A stretch of DNA of 64,000 nt from Sphingobacterium olei. Lineage in GTDB: Bacteria > Bacteroidota > Bacteroidia > Sphingobacteriales > Sphingobacteriaceae. The stretch covers positions 62,001-126,000 of the forward strand of contig NZ_SUME01000001.1 in the NCBI RefSeq assembly GCF_005048855.1, in the 5' to 3' direction. The position numbers and the translations under genes are program-made. This document shows, one piece after another, positions 27,446-36,523 of this stretch (position 1 is its first letter; the number at the start of each line of letters is the position of its first letter). Under the pieces are notes generated by a model. The model ran no database searches and had not been told where the DNA came from. It worked only from the letters and a program-made list of their open reading frames with translations.

Positions 27446-28606
27446 ATGAATTTAAAAGGAAAGAAAATGAACAAATTATTCACCATTATAACATTGTGGA
27501 TTGCAGGGATCACGCTCTTAGGGTTGATGAGCTGTAACAAACAGGACTATCTGGTCGATGGTGGTCTGCACAATGCAAAAGTTGATGTGAGTACCTATGA
27601 TTATTTAGCACAACATCCTCAAGGATTATTCGATACATTGGTACATATTATCGATCATTTTGGTTTAAAAGAGGAAATTAATAATGCATCTACACTTTTT
27701 GCGCCAACCAACTATTCTATACGTAGGTATTATCAGGCGAAATGGAATGAGTTAAAAGCTATAGATGAAAATGCAACGTTCTCTCTCGAACAGATGCTGG
27801 AAACGATCCATATAGACTCCTTAAAGGCTTATATATACCCGGAGGGGCATTATGATCTGTCGGTAGCGAATACAACGTATACCAGTATTGCTAATGCCGG
27901 TAATTTATCTGGTTTTGTTTACCACAAACAGTTACAACCGGCAGGACAATGGTCTTTTCAGCCCATATACTACTTGTTTTATGTGAAGATCAGGGGCGAA
28001 ATAGATCAGGTTGCTGATGATGGTACCGTTATCACTCCCGAAGGAGATTTTGCAGATCTCCGTATACGCTGTCAGACTCAAGGCATTGAAACAGCAACTG
28101 GCACTATAATCAATGTATTGGCTAATAACCATTTATTTATATCAGATTTTAATGAGCCTAAGGAATATGTAGAACCTGATTGGGGAACTGTATTTGACTA
28201 TGATATCGAATTCGCGTATAATGCTGGAGGTTATACAGGTGGATCCGTTGAGATTGACCGGGATGCACTTGCTGCAGCATTTGGGTTAACGGTCAATGAG
28301 GTCAGTACATTTTTTGGAAGTCAGATTGTTTTCTATGGAGCCAATAGTGATGGTACACTAGATCCAAATAGTACGGCCAACCATCCGGGGCATTGGTTTG
28401 ATGCTGAGGGAAACATAACCACTTGGGGAGCTACAGCTGTATTGTTCTCAGAGTATAATGCCTCTGCTTTTGTATTTAATATTGGACAGTATCCTGGTCA
28501 AGCGGTACAAGGAAATAAATATGTCATTCGCCAGTCTCTGGTGTATAAAGATGATAATGGAGATGAGACACAGGTTACTTTCAGGTTGAATGTTACTATA
28601 GAATAG
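27446..28606 (+). CDS. Lipoprotein with fasciclin-like N-terminus and DUF4859-like C-terminus
   Basis: The product is 386 residues from the ATG at 27446, 2 bp after the SusD stop. The ATG at 27467 is also possible and gives a more compact signal peptide. The lipobox GLMSC marks a surface lipoprotein. Residues ~50-190 look like a fasciclin (FAS1) fold, with STLFAPTNYSI as the clearest motif. The last ~135 residues are a DUF4859-like domain that is closely similar to the C-terminus of the HExxH lipoprotein at 29639-31504 (shared DPNSTANxxGHWF and VLFSEYNAS/VYSEFNPAS blocks). It is probably a surface binding protein for the locus; the ligand is unknown. Confidence 0.7.
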   Translation: MNLKGKKMNKLFTIITLWIAGITLLGLMSCNKQDYLVDGGLHNAKVDVSTYDYLAQHPQGLFDTLVHIIDHFGLKEEINNASTLFAPTNYSIRRYYQAKWNELKAIDENATFSLEQMLETIHIDSLKAYIYPEGHYDLSVANTTYTSIANAGNLSGFVYHKQLQPAGQWSFQPIYYLFYVKIRGEIDQVADDGTVITPEGDFADLRIRCQTQGIETATGTIINVLANNHLFISDFNEPKEYVEPDWGTVFDYDIEFAYNAGGYTGGSVEIDRDALAAAFGLTVNEVSTFFGSQIVFYGANSDGTLDPNSTANHPGHWFDAEGNITTWGATAVLFSEYNASAFVFNIGQYPGQAVQGNKYVIRQSLVYKDDNGDETQVTFRLNVTIE

Positions 28607-28654
28607 GGGTTGTGATTTTGTTCAGAGTTTTAGTATATCATAATATTGTTAATC

Positions 28655-29626
28655 ATGAAAAGAAACTATATAAATAAATTGGGATTGATATTGACGACAT
28701 TCGTATTAAGTGCGTGTGCTAAAGTGGAAGACGGATATATCAGTGACTATATTTCGTATAACTTACGTACGCTGGAAGCTGTCCAAGGGCAAGTTAACTA
28801 TACGGGTGCGCTGGTCTTGGATGGAAGCACAGCTCCGGTTAAGGTAAAACTACTTTCTATTAGAGATAAGAACACAGGTCGGGAAGCTAGTGAATTCTTA
28901 GCTGATTATGAAGTGCCTACTTATATCGCAGAGATTACCAGTGAGGATAATACCCTGGAACGTCTTATGGAAAAAATTGCCATTGATAAAATGCCTGCTA
29001 TTATGGTCAATGAAATAGGAGGGCGTGTCGGGCTGACAAGAGCTACTACAAATATTGAGACAGGATTATATACCATAGATGTAGAGGTGACGAATAGTCG
29101 AGGAACAAGGGTAATTAATAATGCCTTGGACATACAACTAATTCCGGCGACAACACATTCCATCAATTATCAAGCTATGACAACATCAGATTTTGGTGTT
29201 GAAGATAACTTTGTCGATGCAACTCAATATTTCGAAATTGAGGTGAAGCGCGAAGCTACTAGTGAGAATAGGATCATTTTCCATTGGGTAGATAAAAATG
29301 GTAATACATTTAACCCTAAAGCTGGTGAAATTATCAAACGTGGTGATCGACCGACATTTGCCCATTGGTCACCTTATTTTGAGGAGGAGGTTACCGATGA
29401 CGCTATATCTTACGAGTTTCCTTTGACAGGACTTGATTATCCTGTTTTGAAGCAGATCAATGTAGCGGGGGGAACTTGGGCAGATGGGATTACCTATTAC
29501 CGAGTTGTTGGATCGGCAACCGATATTGGTAGAAATGTCAATCCAGTAAGTACATTGAAGTATTATCTCGGAGGAACTTATAATGTGACATATCATCTGA
29601 AAAATGTTATACGTAAACCTTTATAA
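28655..29626 (+). CDS. SusD-associated accessory lipoprotein (DUF5007-like)
   Basis: This is a lipoprotein of 323 residues from the ATG at 28655; an upstream TTG at 28646 is less likely. The lipobox LSAC puts the acylated cysteine at residue 21. The rest is beta-rich with no catalytic motif. The pattern KVEDGYISDYISYNLRTLEA and VKLLSIRDKNTG resembles the DUF5007 family that accompanies SusC/SusD pairs; this name is from memory. It lies between the FAS1-like lipoprotein and the HExxH lipoprotein, 12 bp before the latter, so it is very likely part of the surface complex. Confidence 0.6.
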   Translation: MKRNYINKLGLILTTFVLSACAKVEDGYISDYISYNLRTLEAVQGQVNYTGALVLDGSTAPVKVKLLSIRDKNTGREASEFLADYEVPTYIAEITSEDNTLERLMEKIAIDKMPAIMVNEIGGRVGLTRATTNIETGLYTIDVEVTNSRGTRVINNALDIQLIPATTHSINYQAMTTSDFGVEDNFVDATQYFEIEVKREATSENRIIFHWVDKNGNTFNPKAGEIIKRGDRPTFAHWSPYFEEEVTDDAISYEFPLTGLDYPVLKQINVAGGTWADGITYYRVVGSATDIGRNVNPVSTLKYYLGGTYNVTYHLKNVIRKPL

Positions 29627-29638
29627 ATAGTTTAAACT

Positions 29639-31504
29639 ATGTGGTACAGATATTTAAGAGTTTTATTGTTTCATTACATCACTACAGTTCTGTTTCTTAC
29701 ATTGCTTTTCTTGTCCTGTGAGAAGAAGAGCGAATTGCCTACAGAAGAAGATGATACAGAGCTGGTAGAGGAGGAGGATGATACTTTACAAATCTATAAA
29801 CCCAAAGAGTTTGAGGGGATGGATTTTGAAAATAGTTCAAGTACATGGTCAAATAAAAGAAGTCGGCATTCAAAGCATTTTGTTGTGTACTGGGGGAGTG
29901 GCTATGGAACGAACGATCCAAACGCTGCTTCGGTACCTGAGGCGTATCGTGTAGATATAAATGATTTGCTAGCTAAGGCTGAGGAATTTTACAAATTGAA
30001 TGTTGAGACTTTAAAATTTGCAGAACGAGGTGTTGATAAATCCAACCTGGATCAATACAAAATGATGATTTTTCTGCACTATACAACCGACTGGATGGCT
30101 TACGGTGGTGGCTATGATGACGTGATTGGTGCATTATGGGTTAGCCCAAGCACCTGTAAGCCAGTTGGGGCTACCATCGCCCATGAAATAGGGCATAGCT
30201 TTCAATATCAGGTCCGCTGTGACCTTGGAGCTAATCACGGGTTTAGGTATGGCTTCGGAGGAAATGGAGGAAATGCTTTCTGGGAACAAACCGCCCAATG
30301 GCAAGCTATGCAAAGCTATCCTGCAGAAATATTTGAGACGCATCATTTCCCTGTGTATACAGAAAACTATCATCGTCATCAATTTCATGAATGGTATCGA
30401 TATGCCAATTATTTTGTACATTATTATTGGGCGGACAAACATGGTCTGGATATAATAGGCCGTATATGGAGAGAAGCAACTTCTCCAGAGGATCCGTTGC
30501 AAGCCTATATGCGGTTGACAGGTATTAATGCCCAACAGCTAAACGATGAGATGTACGATATGGCTGCTAAATATGCTACCTGGGATTTAGATGCACTACG
30601 TAACCGGGGAAAAGAATATATTGGACAGCATACCTATAAGTTTGATGTACAAACAGATGGAGCTCTCCGTGTTCATTATGACCATTGTCCGGGTACTGGG
30701 GGATATAATGTTGTCGCATTAGATGTACCTGTAGTAGGGGGATCTATTTCAATTGATTTTAAAGGATTGGTTAACGAAAGTGGTTTTAATGCTATTTTAG
30801 ATCCGTCTAGGGCAGGTTGGCGTTATGGTCTGGTCGCTTTGTTAAGTTCCGGAGAGCGTGTTTATAGCCCAATGTACGATAGTAGAGAGCGCAATATATC
30901 TTTTACCGTTCCCGATCTATGTCAAAAGCTATTTTTCATCGTAAGTGGGGCGCCTACGTCTTACGCGGTTCATGCATGGGATGAAAATGAAGGTAATGAT
31001 GAACAGTGGCCCTATGAAATCAAGGTTTCCGGAACAAATGTTACCGGTTACGTGACTTTTGATGAAGATGATCAACCTCAGGACATCACCTTTAATTTTG
31101 ATGTGGATATACCATTTGATGCTACCGCTTATAGTGGAAAGAACATCTCTATAGATCGGACTGCATTGGCCACAGCGTTTGTGTTACAGCCTTCGGCTAT
31201 TGGTGATGCTATTGGCAGTACGATAAAGTTTTATGCGGTGGAAAGTAATGGTTCTTTAAACCCAAATACAACAGCAAATGGTCTAGGTCATTGGTTTGGT
31301 GCAAATGGCAATGTAATTGGCTGGGGATCTGATGCTCGAGTTTATTCGGAATTTAACCCTGCATCAATGATGTTTTTAGTGGGACAGTATCCTAACCAAA
31401 CAAAAGTAGGGGATACGTTTAAGGTGAGCCAAGCTCTTGTGTATGAATACGAGTCGGGTAAGACCGTACAGGCGACATTTGTTTTTAATGTAACGGTAGA
31501 ATAA
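29639..31504 (+). CDS. Surface HExxH lipoprotein, putative zinc metallopeptidase with DUF4859-like C-terminal domain
   Basis: The protein of 621 residues has lipobox LFLSC with Cys27, followed by a very acidic linker (residues ~33-50) typical of surface-exposed Bacteroidota lipoproteins. The catalytic-like motif HEIGH is at 182-186 with Glu216 (FWEQTAQW) as a likely third ligand. Residues ~60-455 are homologous to the secreted protein at 20926-22329. The final ~135 residues form a DUF4859-like domain shared with the protein at 27446-28606. Zinc proteolysis at the cell surface, perhaps of a glycosylated protein, is inferred. Last gene of the SusC operon, ending 30 bp before a terminator stem. 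Confidence 0.72.
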   Translation: MWYRYLRVLLFHYITTVLFLTLLFLSCEKKSELPTEEDDTELVEEEDDTLQIYKPKEFEGMDFENSSSTWSNKRSRHSKHFVVYWGSGYGTNDPNAASVPEAYRVDINDLLAKAEEFYKLNVETLKFAERGVDKSNLDQYKMMIFLHYTTDWMAYGGGYDDVIGALWVSPSTCKPVGATIAHEIGHSFQYQVRCDLGANHGFRYGFGGNGGNAFWEQTAQWQAMQSYPAEIFETHHFPVYTENYHRHQFHEWYRYANYFVHYYWADKHGLDIIGRIWREATSPEDPLQAYMRLTGINAQQLNDEMYDMAAKYATWDLDALRNRGKEYIGQHTYKFDVQTDGALRVHYDHCPGTGGYNVVALDVPVVGGSISIDFKGLVNESGFNAILDPSRAGWRYGLVALLSSGERVYSPMYDSRERNISFTVPDLCQKLFFIVSGAPTSYAVHAWDENEGNDEQWPYEIKVSGTNVTGYVTFDEDDQPQDITFNFDVDIPFDATAYSGKNISIDRTALATAFVLQPSAIGDAIGSTIKFYAVESNGSLNPNTTANGLGHWFGANGNVIGWGSDARVYSEFNPASMMFLVGQYPNQTKVGDTFKVSQALVYEYESGKTVQATFVFNVTVE

Positions 31505-31533
31505 TCTTTAATCTCATATCGTTAGTTTCTTTT

Positions 31534-31563
31534 AATCCTGTCAAATCAAAAGTTGACAGGATT
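31534..31563 (+). terminator. Terminator of the SusC operon
   Basis: AATCCTGTCAA at 31534-31544 and TTGACAGGATT at 31553-31563 form a perfect 11-bp stem with an 8-nt loop. Only a short AT-rich tail (ATTTAAAT) follows. It lies between two converging genes and may act in both directions. Confidence 0.65.
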
Positions 31564-31565
31564 AT

Positions 31566-32006
31566 TTAAATCACTTCAACATAGTCTTCCGCCATAGGAA
31601 GTTTTTCGAGCATATGATGCCATTCCTCGGGTATATTCACTAGTTTACGGTGTTCCAGATCTAACCATGCGCCATCCACATTCACAACTGCTGCTTTCAC
31701 GCCATCTTCCTTATAGACTTCATGACGGAAGGAGAAGCGTGCATTTTTTTTGTTAAACTTTGTCATCTCAATTTTTACAGAAATATGTTCGTCTAACTTT
31801 ACTTCACGCAAATAAATCAATTCTTCCCGAAATAAAATGGGGCCTATTTTGCGTTTTGCAAATTCATTTAATGATAACCCCATTTTATTCAGCATATTGC
31901 TTCTGGCCTGCGCACAAAAATCGGCATAAGCAGAGTGTCGCAAATGACGGTTTGCATCGATCTGAGCCCAAATCACCTGCCCTTCATAATATGTGTTATT
32001 CTCCAT
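31566..32006 (-). CDS. Acyl-CoA thioesterase, hotdog fold
   Basis: The 146-residue protein fits the YbgC/FcbC-like 4HBT family in length and layout. The N-terminal active-site strand reads WAQIDANRHLRHSAYADFC, where the usual WxDxDxxGHVNN is altered: Asp is retained in IDANRH, but GHVNN has become RHLRH. It would hydrolyse acyl-CoA or acyl-ACP thioesters in the cytoplasm; the natural substrate is unknown. It converges on the SusC operon and is a core-type gene with no clear link to the catabolic island. Confidence 0.8.
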   Translation of the reverse strand: MENNTYYEGQVIWAQIDANRHLRHSAYADFCAQARSNMLNKMGLSLNEFAKRKIGPILFREELIYLREVKLDEHISVKIEMTKFNKKNARFSFRHEVYKEDGVKAAVVNVDGAWLDLEHRKLVNIPEEWHHMLEKLPMAEDYVEVI

Positions 32007-32096
32007 TTAAATTCGTTTTTCCAAATTTAACGAATAAAACCATGATGAACAATATTTCATAGCAAAGGGGAAACATAACTGAGAGTTTTTATATTT

Positions 32097-33362
32097 TTAT
32101 ATCGGAGATACCCACTGCATGAGTAGTGCGGTAATCCAGCCTGCATATGTGCCTACAGCATAACTAAATACGGATAAAATAACTCCGACAGATATCAATG
32201 ACGGATGGAATGCCGCTGATGTTACCGTTGCTGATGCGACACCGCCAACATTTGCCATACTTCCAACAGCGTAATAAAAGAAAGGAATCTTAAATACTTT
32301 GCCAACGACTAAGAGTAATAAGGCATGAAACGACATCCAGATAACACCCACGATAAATAGTCCGGGATTATCTAAAATAGCAAGTATATCCATTTGCATG
32401 CCTATAGTCACGATTAGCATATATAATAACACCGTGCCTATTTTAGATGCTCCGGCATTTTCCAATTTTTTAGCAGGAGTAAATGACAGCGAAATACCAA
32501 TAATAGTTGCAAAAAGAACCAGCCAGAAAAAACTATTGGTTAACGAAAATTTCTCCAAATTAGGATAATATTCGGTTATGTACTCCGCAATAGGTTCCGC
32601 AAGAAGAGTAGCTAAACCAGTTCCCCCGAATGCTAAAGCTAACATAATGACAAAGTCTTTTGTCTCCGGCATGCGGTTATTTGCTTTTGATTTTTCATCC
32701 ATTTTGATCATTAACATATCGACATCTTTTGAATCGGCCTTGAAAAATTTGTCAAACTGTTTGGATTTACTTGCACCATATAGTAAAAATGCCATCCAGA
32801 TGTAGGCGACGAAAACGTCAACTGCGATAATGGAGGAAAATAGTTTTGGAGAGGGCTGGAGAATTTCCCGTAACGCAACTTGATTAGCACTTCCGCCAAT
32901 CCACGACCCTGCTAAAGATCCTAATCCACGCCACACCTCATGGGGTCCAGCTCCTCCTACTACTTCAGGTGCGACAAGTGCTGTGAGCCATACAGCCAGT
33001 GGACCACCGACTACAATACCGACTGTTCCTGTTATGAACATTAGTCCTGCACGCTTACGTAATGTCCACATTTCCTTTAAGTCCAGATTGATGATAAATA
33101 AAATTAGGCAACTCGGTAAAAAGTAGCGGCTTCCAATACGTGTGAGTGCGGAATTTTCACCATCAAAAATATGAAAGGAATTCAAAATTCCCGGAAGAAA
33201 ATAGCATAACAATAGAGGAGGGATAATATTGTAGAAGCCTCGGATATATTTGTTCGATAAACTTGACGTGTAAAATACTAATCCCAGTATCGACATCAAT
33301 ATACCCACGATCACAGCGGTATTCGTAATTAAAGGCTCGGCGGCGGAAATATCGTTTTGCAT
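32097..33362 (-). CDS. DUF819-family integral membrane protein
   Basis: The protein of 421 residues has about 10-11 hydrophobic segments. The conserved glycine-rich GSLAGSWIGGSANQVALREI region and the C-terminal GSMANVGGVASATVTSAAFHPSLISVGVILSVFSYAVGTYAG block are hallmarks of the DUF819 (YjcL-like) family. It is presumed to be a secondary transporter because of its two-fold repeated fold, but the substrate is unknown. It is likely transcribed from its own promoter at about 33363-33490, divergent from the Gfo/Idh/MocA gene. Confidence 0.85.
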   Translation of the reverse strand: MQNDISAAEPLITNTAVIVGILMSILGLVFYTSSLSNKYIRGFYNIIPPLLLCYFLPGILNSFHIFDGENSALTRIGSRYFLPSCLILFIINLDLKEMWTLRKRAGLMFITGTVGIVVGGPLAVWLTALVAPEVVGGAGPHEVWRGLGSLAGSWIGGSANQVALREILQPSPKLFSSIIAVDVFVAYIWMAFLLYGASKSKQFDKFFKADSKDVDMLMIKMDEKSKANNRMPETKDFVIMLALAFGGTGLATLLAEPIAEYITEYYPNLEKFSLTNSFFWLVLFATIIGISLSFTPAKKLENAGASKIGTVLLYMLIVTIGMQMDILAILDNPGLFIVGVIWMSFHALLLLVVGKVFKIPFFYYAVGSMANVGGVASATVTSAAFHPSLISVGVILSVFSYAVGTYAGWITALLMQWVSPI

Positions 33363-33490
33363 AATCTATTCTAAAAACCGTGTGAATTTATATAATAAAA
33401 TTCATTCGTCCTCGGTTTCCCGCAATTTTATACGAGTTTGTTTGTAAAATACCTTATAAAGTTGCATTTTTAGGTCTAGAAGTGACAAAT

Positions 33491-34561
33491 ATGGATAAAA
33501 TACAAATTTTGGTGGTTGGCTGTGGTAATATGGGGGCATCACATGCTAAAGCCTACCATGATTTTGAAGAATTCGAAATAGTTGGTTTGGTATCACGGGG
33601 GAATAGCAAAATTGCACTAAATAAAAAACTAAATGCAAACTATCCGTTGTTTGATGATTTTGAGGACGCTTTACGTATTACCAAACCTGATGCGGTTTGT
33701 ATATCTACCTACCCCGATACGCACGAACGATATGCTATTCAATCGCTGGAGGTAGGAGCACATGTGTTTATTGAGAAGCCGCTGGCGCATACTGTGTTAG
33801 GCGCGCAGCGCGTTATTAATGCAGCAAATAGGGCGAACAGGAAACTGGTAGTAGGTTATATTCTTCGACATCATCCCTCTTGGATCCGCTTTATTACCGA
33901 AGGAAGAAAATTAGGCACACCTTTGGTATTCCGTATGAACCTCAATCAGCAGAGTCATGGCTACATGTGGGATGTACATCGCAATTTGATGGAAAGTTTG
34001 AGCCCGATAGTAGATTGTGGTGTACATTACATCGATGTAATGTGCCAGATGACAGATGCCAAACCTATACAGGTTTCGGCGATTGGCGCCCGACTCACGA
34101 ATGATATTCCAACAGATAATTACAATTACGGACAGCTGCAGATTCGTTTTGATGATGGAAGCGTGGGTTGGTATGAAGCGGGTTGGGGCCCAATGGTTAG
34201 TGAAACCGCTTTTTTTATCAAAGATGTCTTTGGGCCTAAGGGATCTGTATCTATTGTTGCCAATAATGCGAGCAAGCAAGGTAATTCGGATTCAATAACC
34301 GCTCATACACAAACGGAATCGATATGCATCCACCATGCTGCTATAAATGAGAAAAATGAGTTTTTAAAAACCGATGAATGGATAGATTTATTGGATGAGC
34401 CAGATCACCAGGAATTGTGCAACCGTGAACAGCGTTTCTTTCTACAAGCCATTAAGGAAGATTTAGATCTTTCCAAATCCATGGAAGATGCCCTGAATAG
34501 TTTGAAAATTGCTTTTGCCTGTGATGAATCGGTAAAATCGGGTGAAATGATCAAACTCTAA
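33491..34561 (+). CDS. Gfo/Idh/MocA-family NAD(P)-dependent oxidoreductase
   Basis: The product is 356 residues from the ATG at 33491; a GTG at 33482 is an alternative. The N-terminal Rossmann fold has GCGNMG, and the family signature EKPLA follows at ~97-101. The C-terminal half is the beta-sheet substrate domain with a VDCGVHYIDVMCQM helix carrying the usual catalytic His/Asp pair (DxxxH). Enzymes of this family oxidise or reduce sugars, inositols or related compounds; the exact substrate cannot be read. It is flanked by unrelated genes on the other strand, so it seems monocistronic. Confidence 0.85.
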   Translation: MDKIQILVVGCGNMGASHAKAYHDFEEFEIVGLVSRGNSKIALNKKLNANYPLFDDFEDALRITKPDAVCISTYPDTHERYAIQSLEVGAHVFIEKPLAHTVLGAQRVINAANRANRKLVVGYILRHHPSWIRFITEGRKLGTPLVFRMNLNQQSHGYMWDVHRNLMESLSPIVDCGVHYIDVMCQMTDAKPIQVSAIGARLTNDIPTDNYNYGQLQIRFDDGSVGWYEAGWGPMVSETAFFIKDVFGPKGSVSIVANNASKQGNSDSITAHTQTESICIHHAAINEKNEFLKTDEWIDLLDEPDHQELCNREQRFFLQAIKEDLDLSKSMEDALNSLKIAFACDESVKSGEMIKL

Positions 34562-34570
34562 ACCCTCGTC

Positions 34571-36466
34571 CTATTTTAAAATCTTAATTTCTGTTCGTCT
34601 ATTTAGTTGTTTCCCTTCATTTGTTTCATTGGTAGCGATGGGTTTCTGGTCTCCTAAACCTAGAGTTGTAATTCGGTTTTTTGCAATGCCATTTGCAAAA
34701 AGATAATTCGCTACCGCTATTGCTCGATTTTCGGACAATTTTTGATTAAGTTCTTTTTTGCCGGTATTATCGGTATGTCCGCTGACTTCTATTATAATGT
34801 CTGGATTTAGTTTTAGAAAAGCAAGTAATAGCATTAGATCACTTTTTGAAGTAGATAACAATTCGTATTTATTGATATCAAAGTAAATGTTATTTAGCGT
34901 TATTGTACCACCGATTTTTATAGGTTGGAGCAGGATATTTGTTTCAAATTTTTCGTTCGTAAACTTGAGGTCATCCAGTGCATATTGTTTCGAATCAAAC
35001 AGGTATCCTTGGTGTTGAACATGAACAGCATAATTAAAACCTATGGGGAGCGTGGCAATGAATTTTCCATCCACATAATCGGCAATATCTTCATATACTA
35101 CCTGTTGATTGTCTGTATTTGTCACGCTGATCTTTGCCGCCAATGGCTGGTTATCTTCTGCGTCAAGAACTTGCCCCTGGATATAGGCCACAGGATCGGG
35201 CATGATTAATTGTGATAGTTGAAAGGCATAAATATCCAGTTGTCTGCTCGAGTCCTGGGAAGCTAAATAACCTAATTTGCCATTCATACTGACGTGAATT
35301 GCAGTTTGATTATAGTGGTTGTTTATGGGTTTGCCTAAGTTTTCAGGGTGCGACCAGTTGCCTGCTGTATCTACATGACTTAGAAACAAATCTAATCTTC
35401 CGAAACCGGGCCACCCATTTGACGCAAAATATAAGGTTTTATTATCCGCATGGATGTAGGGAGCACTCTCGTCAAAAGGCGTGTTGATTTCTTTTCCCAG
35501 ATTTTCTGGATTTCCCCATTTTCCAGATTCGTTTAATGTGCTTTTCCATATGTCATAACCTCCGATTCCTCCGGTACGATTGCTGACAAAATACAAAGTT
35601 TTGCCGTCGGCAGATATTGCAGGCTGTGACTCCCAGCCTTTTGTGTTAATTGGCGCACCTAAATTATGAGGTGTACCCCATTCTCCATTTTCTTTTTTGG
35701 AAACATAGATGTCACAGCTTCCCATTCCATTAGGTCTATTACAGCCGGTAAAAAATAGGTACTTTCCATCCGGTGAGATGCAATGTGCACCCTCATTAAA
35801 TGCTTCTGAATTAATCTTTCCGGTCAGTTTCCTCGCTTCTGACCAATTGTTTGAACCGAGTTCACTTTCGAAGAAATTTTCTTGGTTATTTACTTTGCGT
35901 GTGAATACAATCGTCTTATTATCGGCTGTCAATTTGGGAAAGTACTCATCATCTGAAGTATTTATTGCTGTGGGGAGTTTTTGTAAATGAACTATACCTC
36001 GATCAGTATGATTGATTGCAAAAAGACAATCGGCTATGTATTTGTCTATTTGCATCCTGCTTTTTTCAGACAGATTATTTTTTGCATAATCTTGTAAATA
36101 GGCAATGGCCTCATGATATTTCCCTTCGTTAAGCAAAGATTCTCCTAATCCGTATTTAGTTAGGGGAGTCAGGTTAGGGTCGAGTTTCAACACACTTTTA
36201 TAATATGGTATGGCTTGTATGTAATTCTCTGTCTGTCGATGTATATCAGCTAGTTGCTGATATGCAGTTGCGAAGTTAGGATCTAATTCTACCGCTTTCT
36301 CCAAGTGGGAAATAGCTAAATCTGTCTGCTGTAAACGAAGATTTTTATTAGCGGTTTCATAAGCCTGTTGTGCTTTTTTATTCGAGGAGGGAAGTTGAGC
36401 GTATATCAGATGGGCTTCGATGCCAAAGAGAAAATAAAAACTAATGACCGCAAATAAAAGTTTCAT
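34571..36466 (-). CDS. TPR / beta-propeller / CRD / OmpA-domain envelope protein (PorE-like architecture)
   Basis: The protein of 631 residues has a signal peptide ending near LIYAQ (residue ~24) and no lipobox. Three TPR units lie at ~30-150 (ATAYQQLADIHRQTENYIQAI is typical). A PD40-type propeller spans ~170-430 with repeated G..LYFxSxRxGGxGxxDIW motifs. A carboxypeptidase-regulatory-like domain (~435-520) and an OmpA peptidoglycan-binding domain (~525-631, NxxLSENRAxAVxNYL) follow. This order matches PorE of the type IX secretion system, but Bacteroidota carry several such paralogues and PorE itself is a lipoprotein. It is more safely called a PorE-like peptidoglycan-anchored protein. Confidence 0.85.
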   Translation of the reverse strand: MKLLFAVISFYFLFGIEAHLIYAQLPSSNKKAQQAYETANKNLRLQQTDLAISHLEKAVELDPNFATAYQQLADIHRQTENYIQAIPYYKSVLKLDPNLTPLTKYGLGESLLNEGKYHEAIAYLQDYAKNNLSEKSRMQIDKYIADCLFAINHTDRGIVHLQKLPTAINTSDDEYFPKLTADNKTIVFTRKVNNQENFFESELGSNNWSEARKLTGKINSEAFNEGAHCISPDGKYLFFTGCNRPNGMGSCDIYVSKKENGEWGTPHNLGAPINTKGWESQPAISADGKTLYFVSNRTGGIGGYDIWKSTLNESGKWGNPENLGKEINTPFDESAPYIHADNKTLYFASNGWPGFGRLDLFLSHVDTAGNWSHPENLGKPINNHYNQTAIHVSMNGKLGYLASQDSSRQLDIYAFQLSQLIMPDPVAYIQGQVLDAEDNQPLAAKISVTNTDNQQVVYEDIADYVDGKFIATLPIGFNYAVHVQHQGYLFDSKQYALDDLKFTNEKFETNILLQPIKIGGTITLNNIYFDINKYELLSTSKSDLMLLLAFLKLNPDIIIEVSGHTDNTGKKELNQKLSENRAIAVANYLFANGIAKNRITTLGLGDQKPIATNETNEGKQLNRRTEIKILK

Positions 36467-36523
36467 ATACCAACTGCCTTATGGTATAAACTTAGATAAA
36501 ATGCGTTGTATTCACAAACCCAG

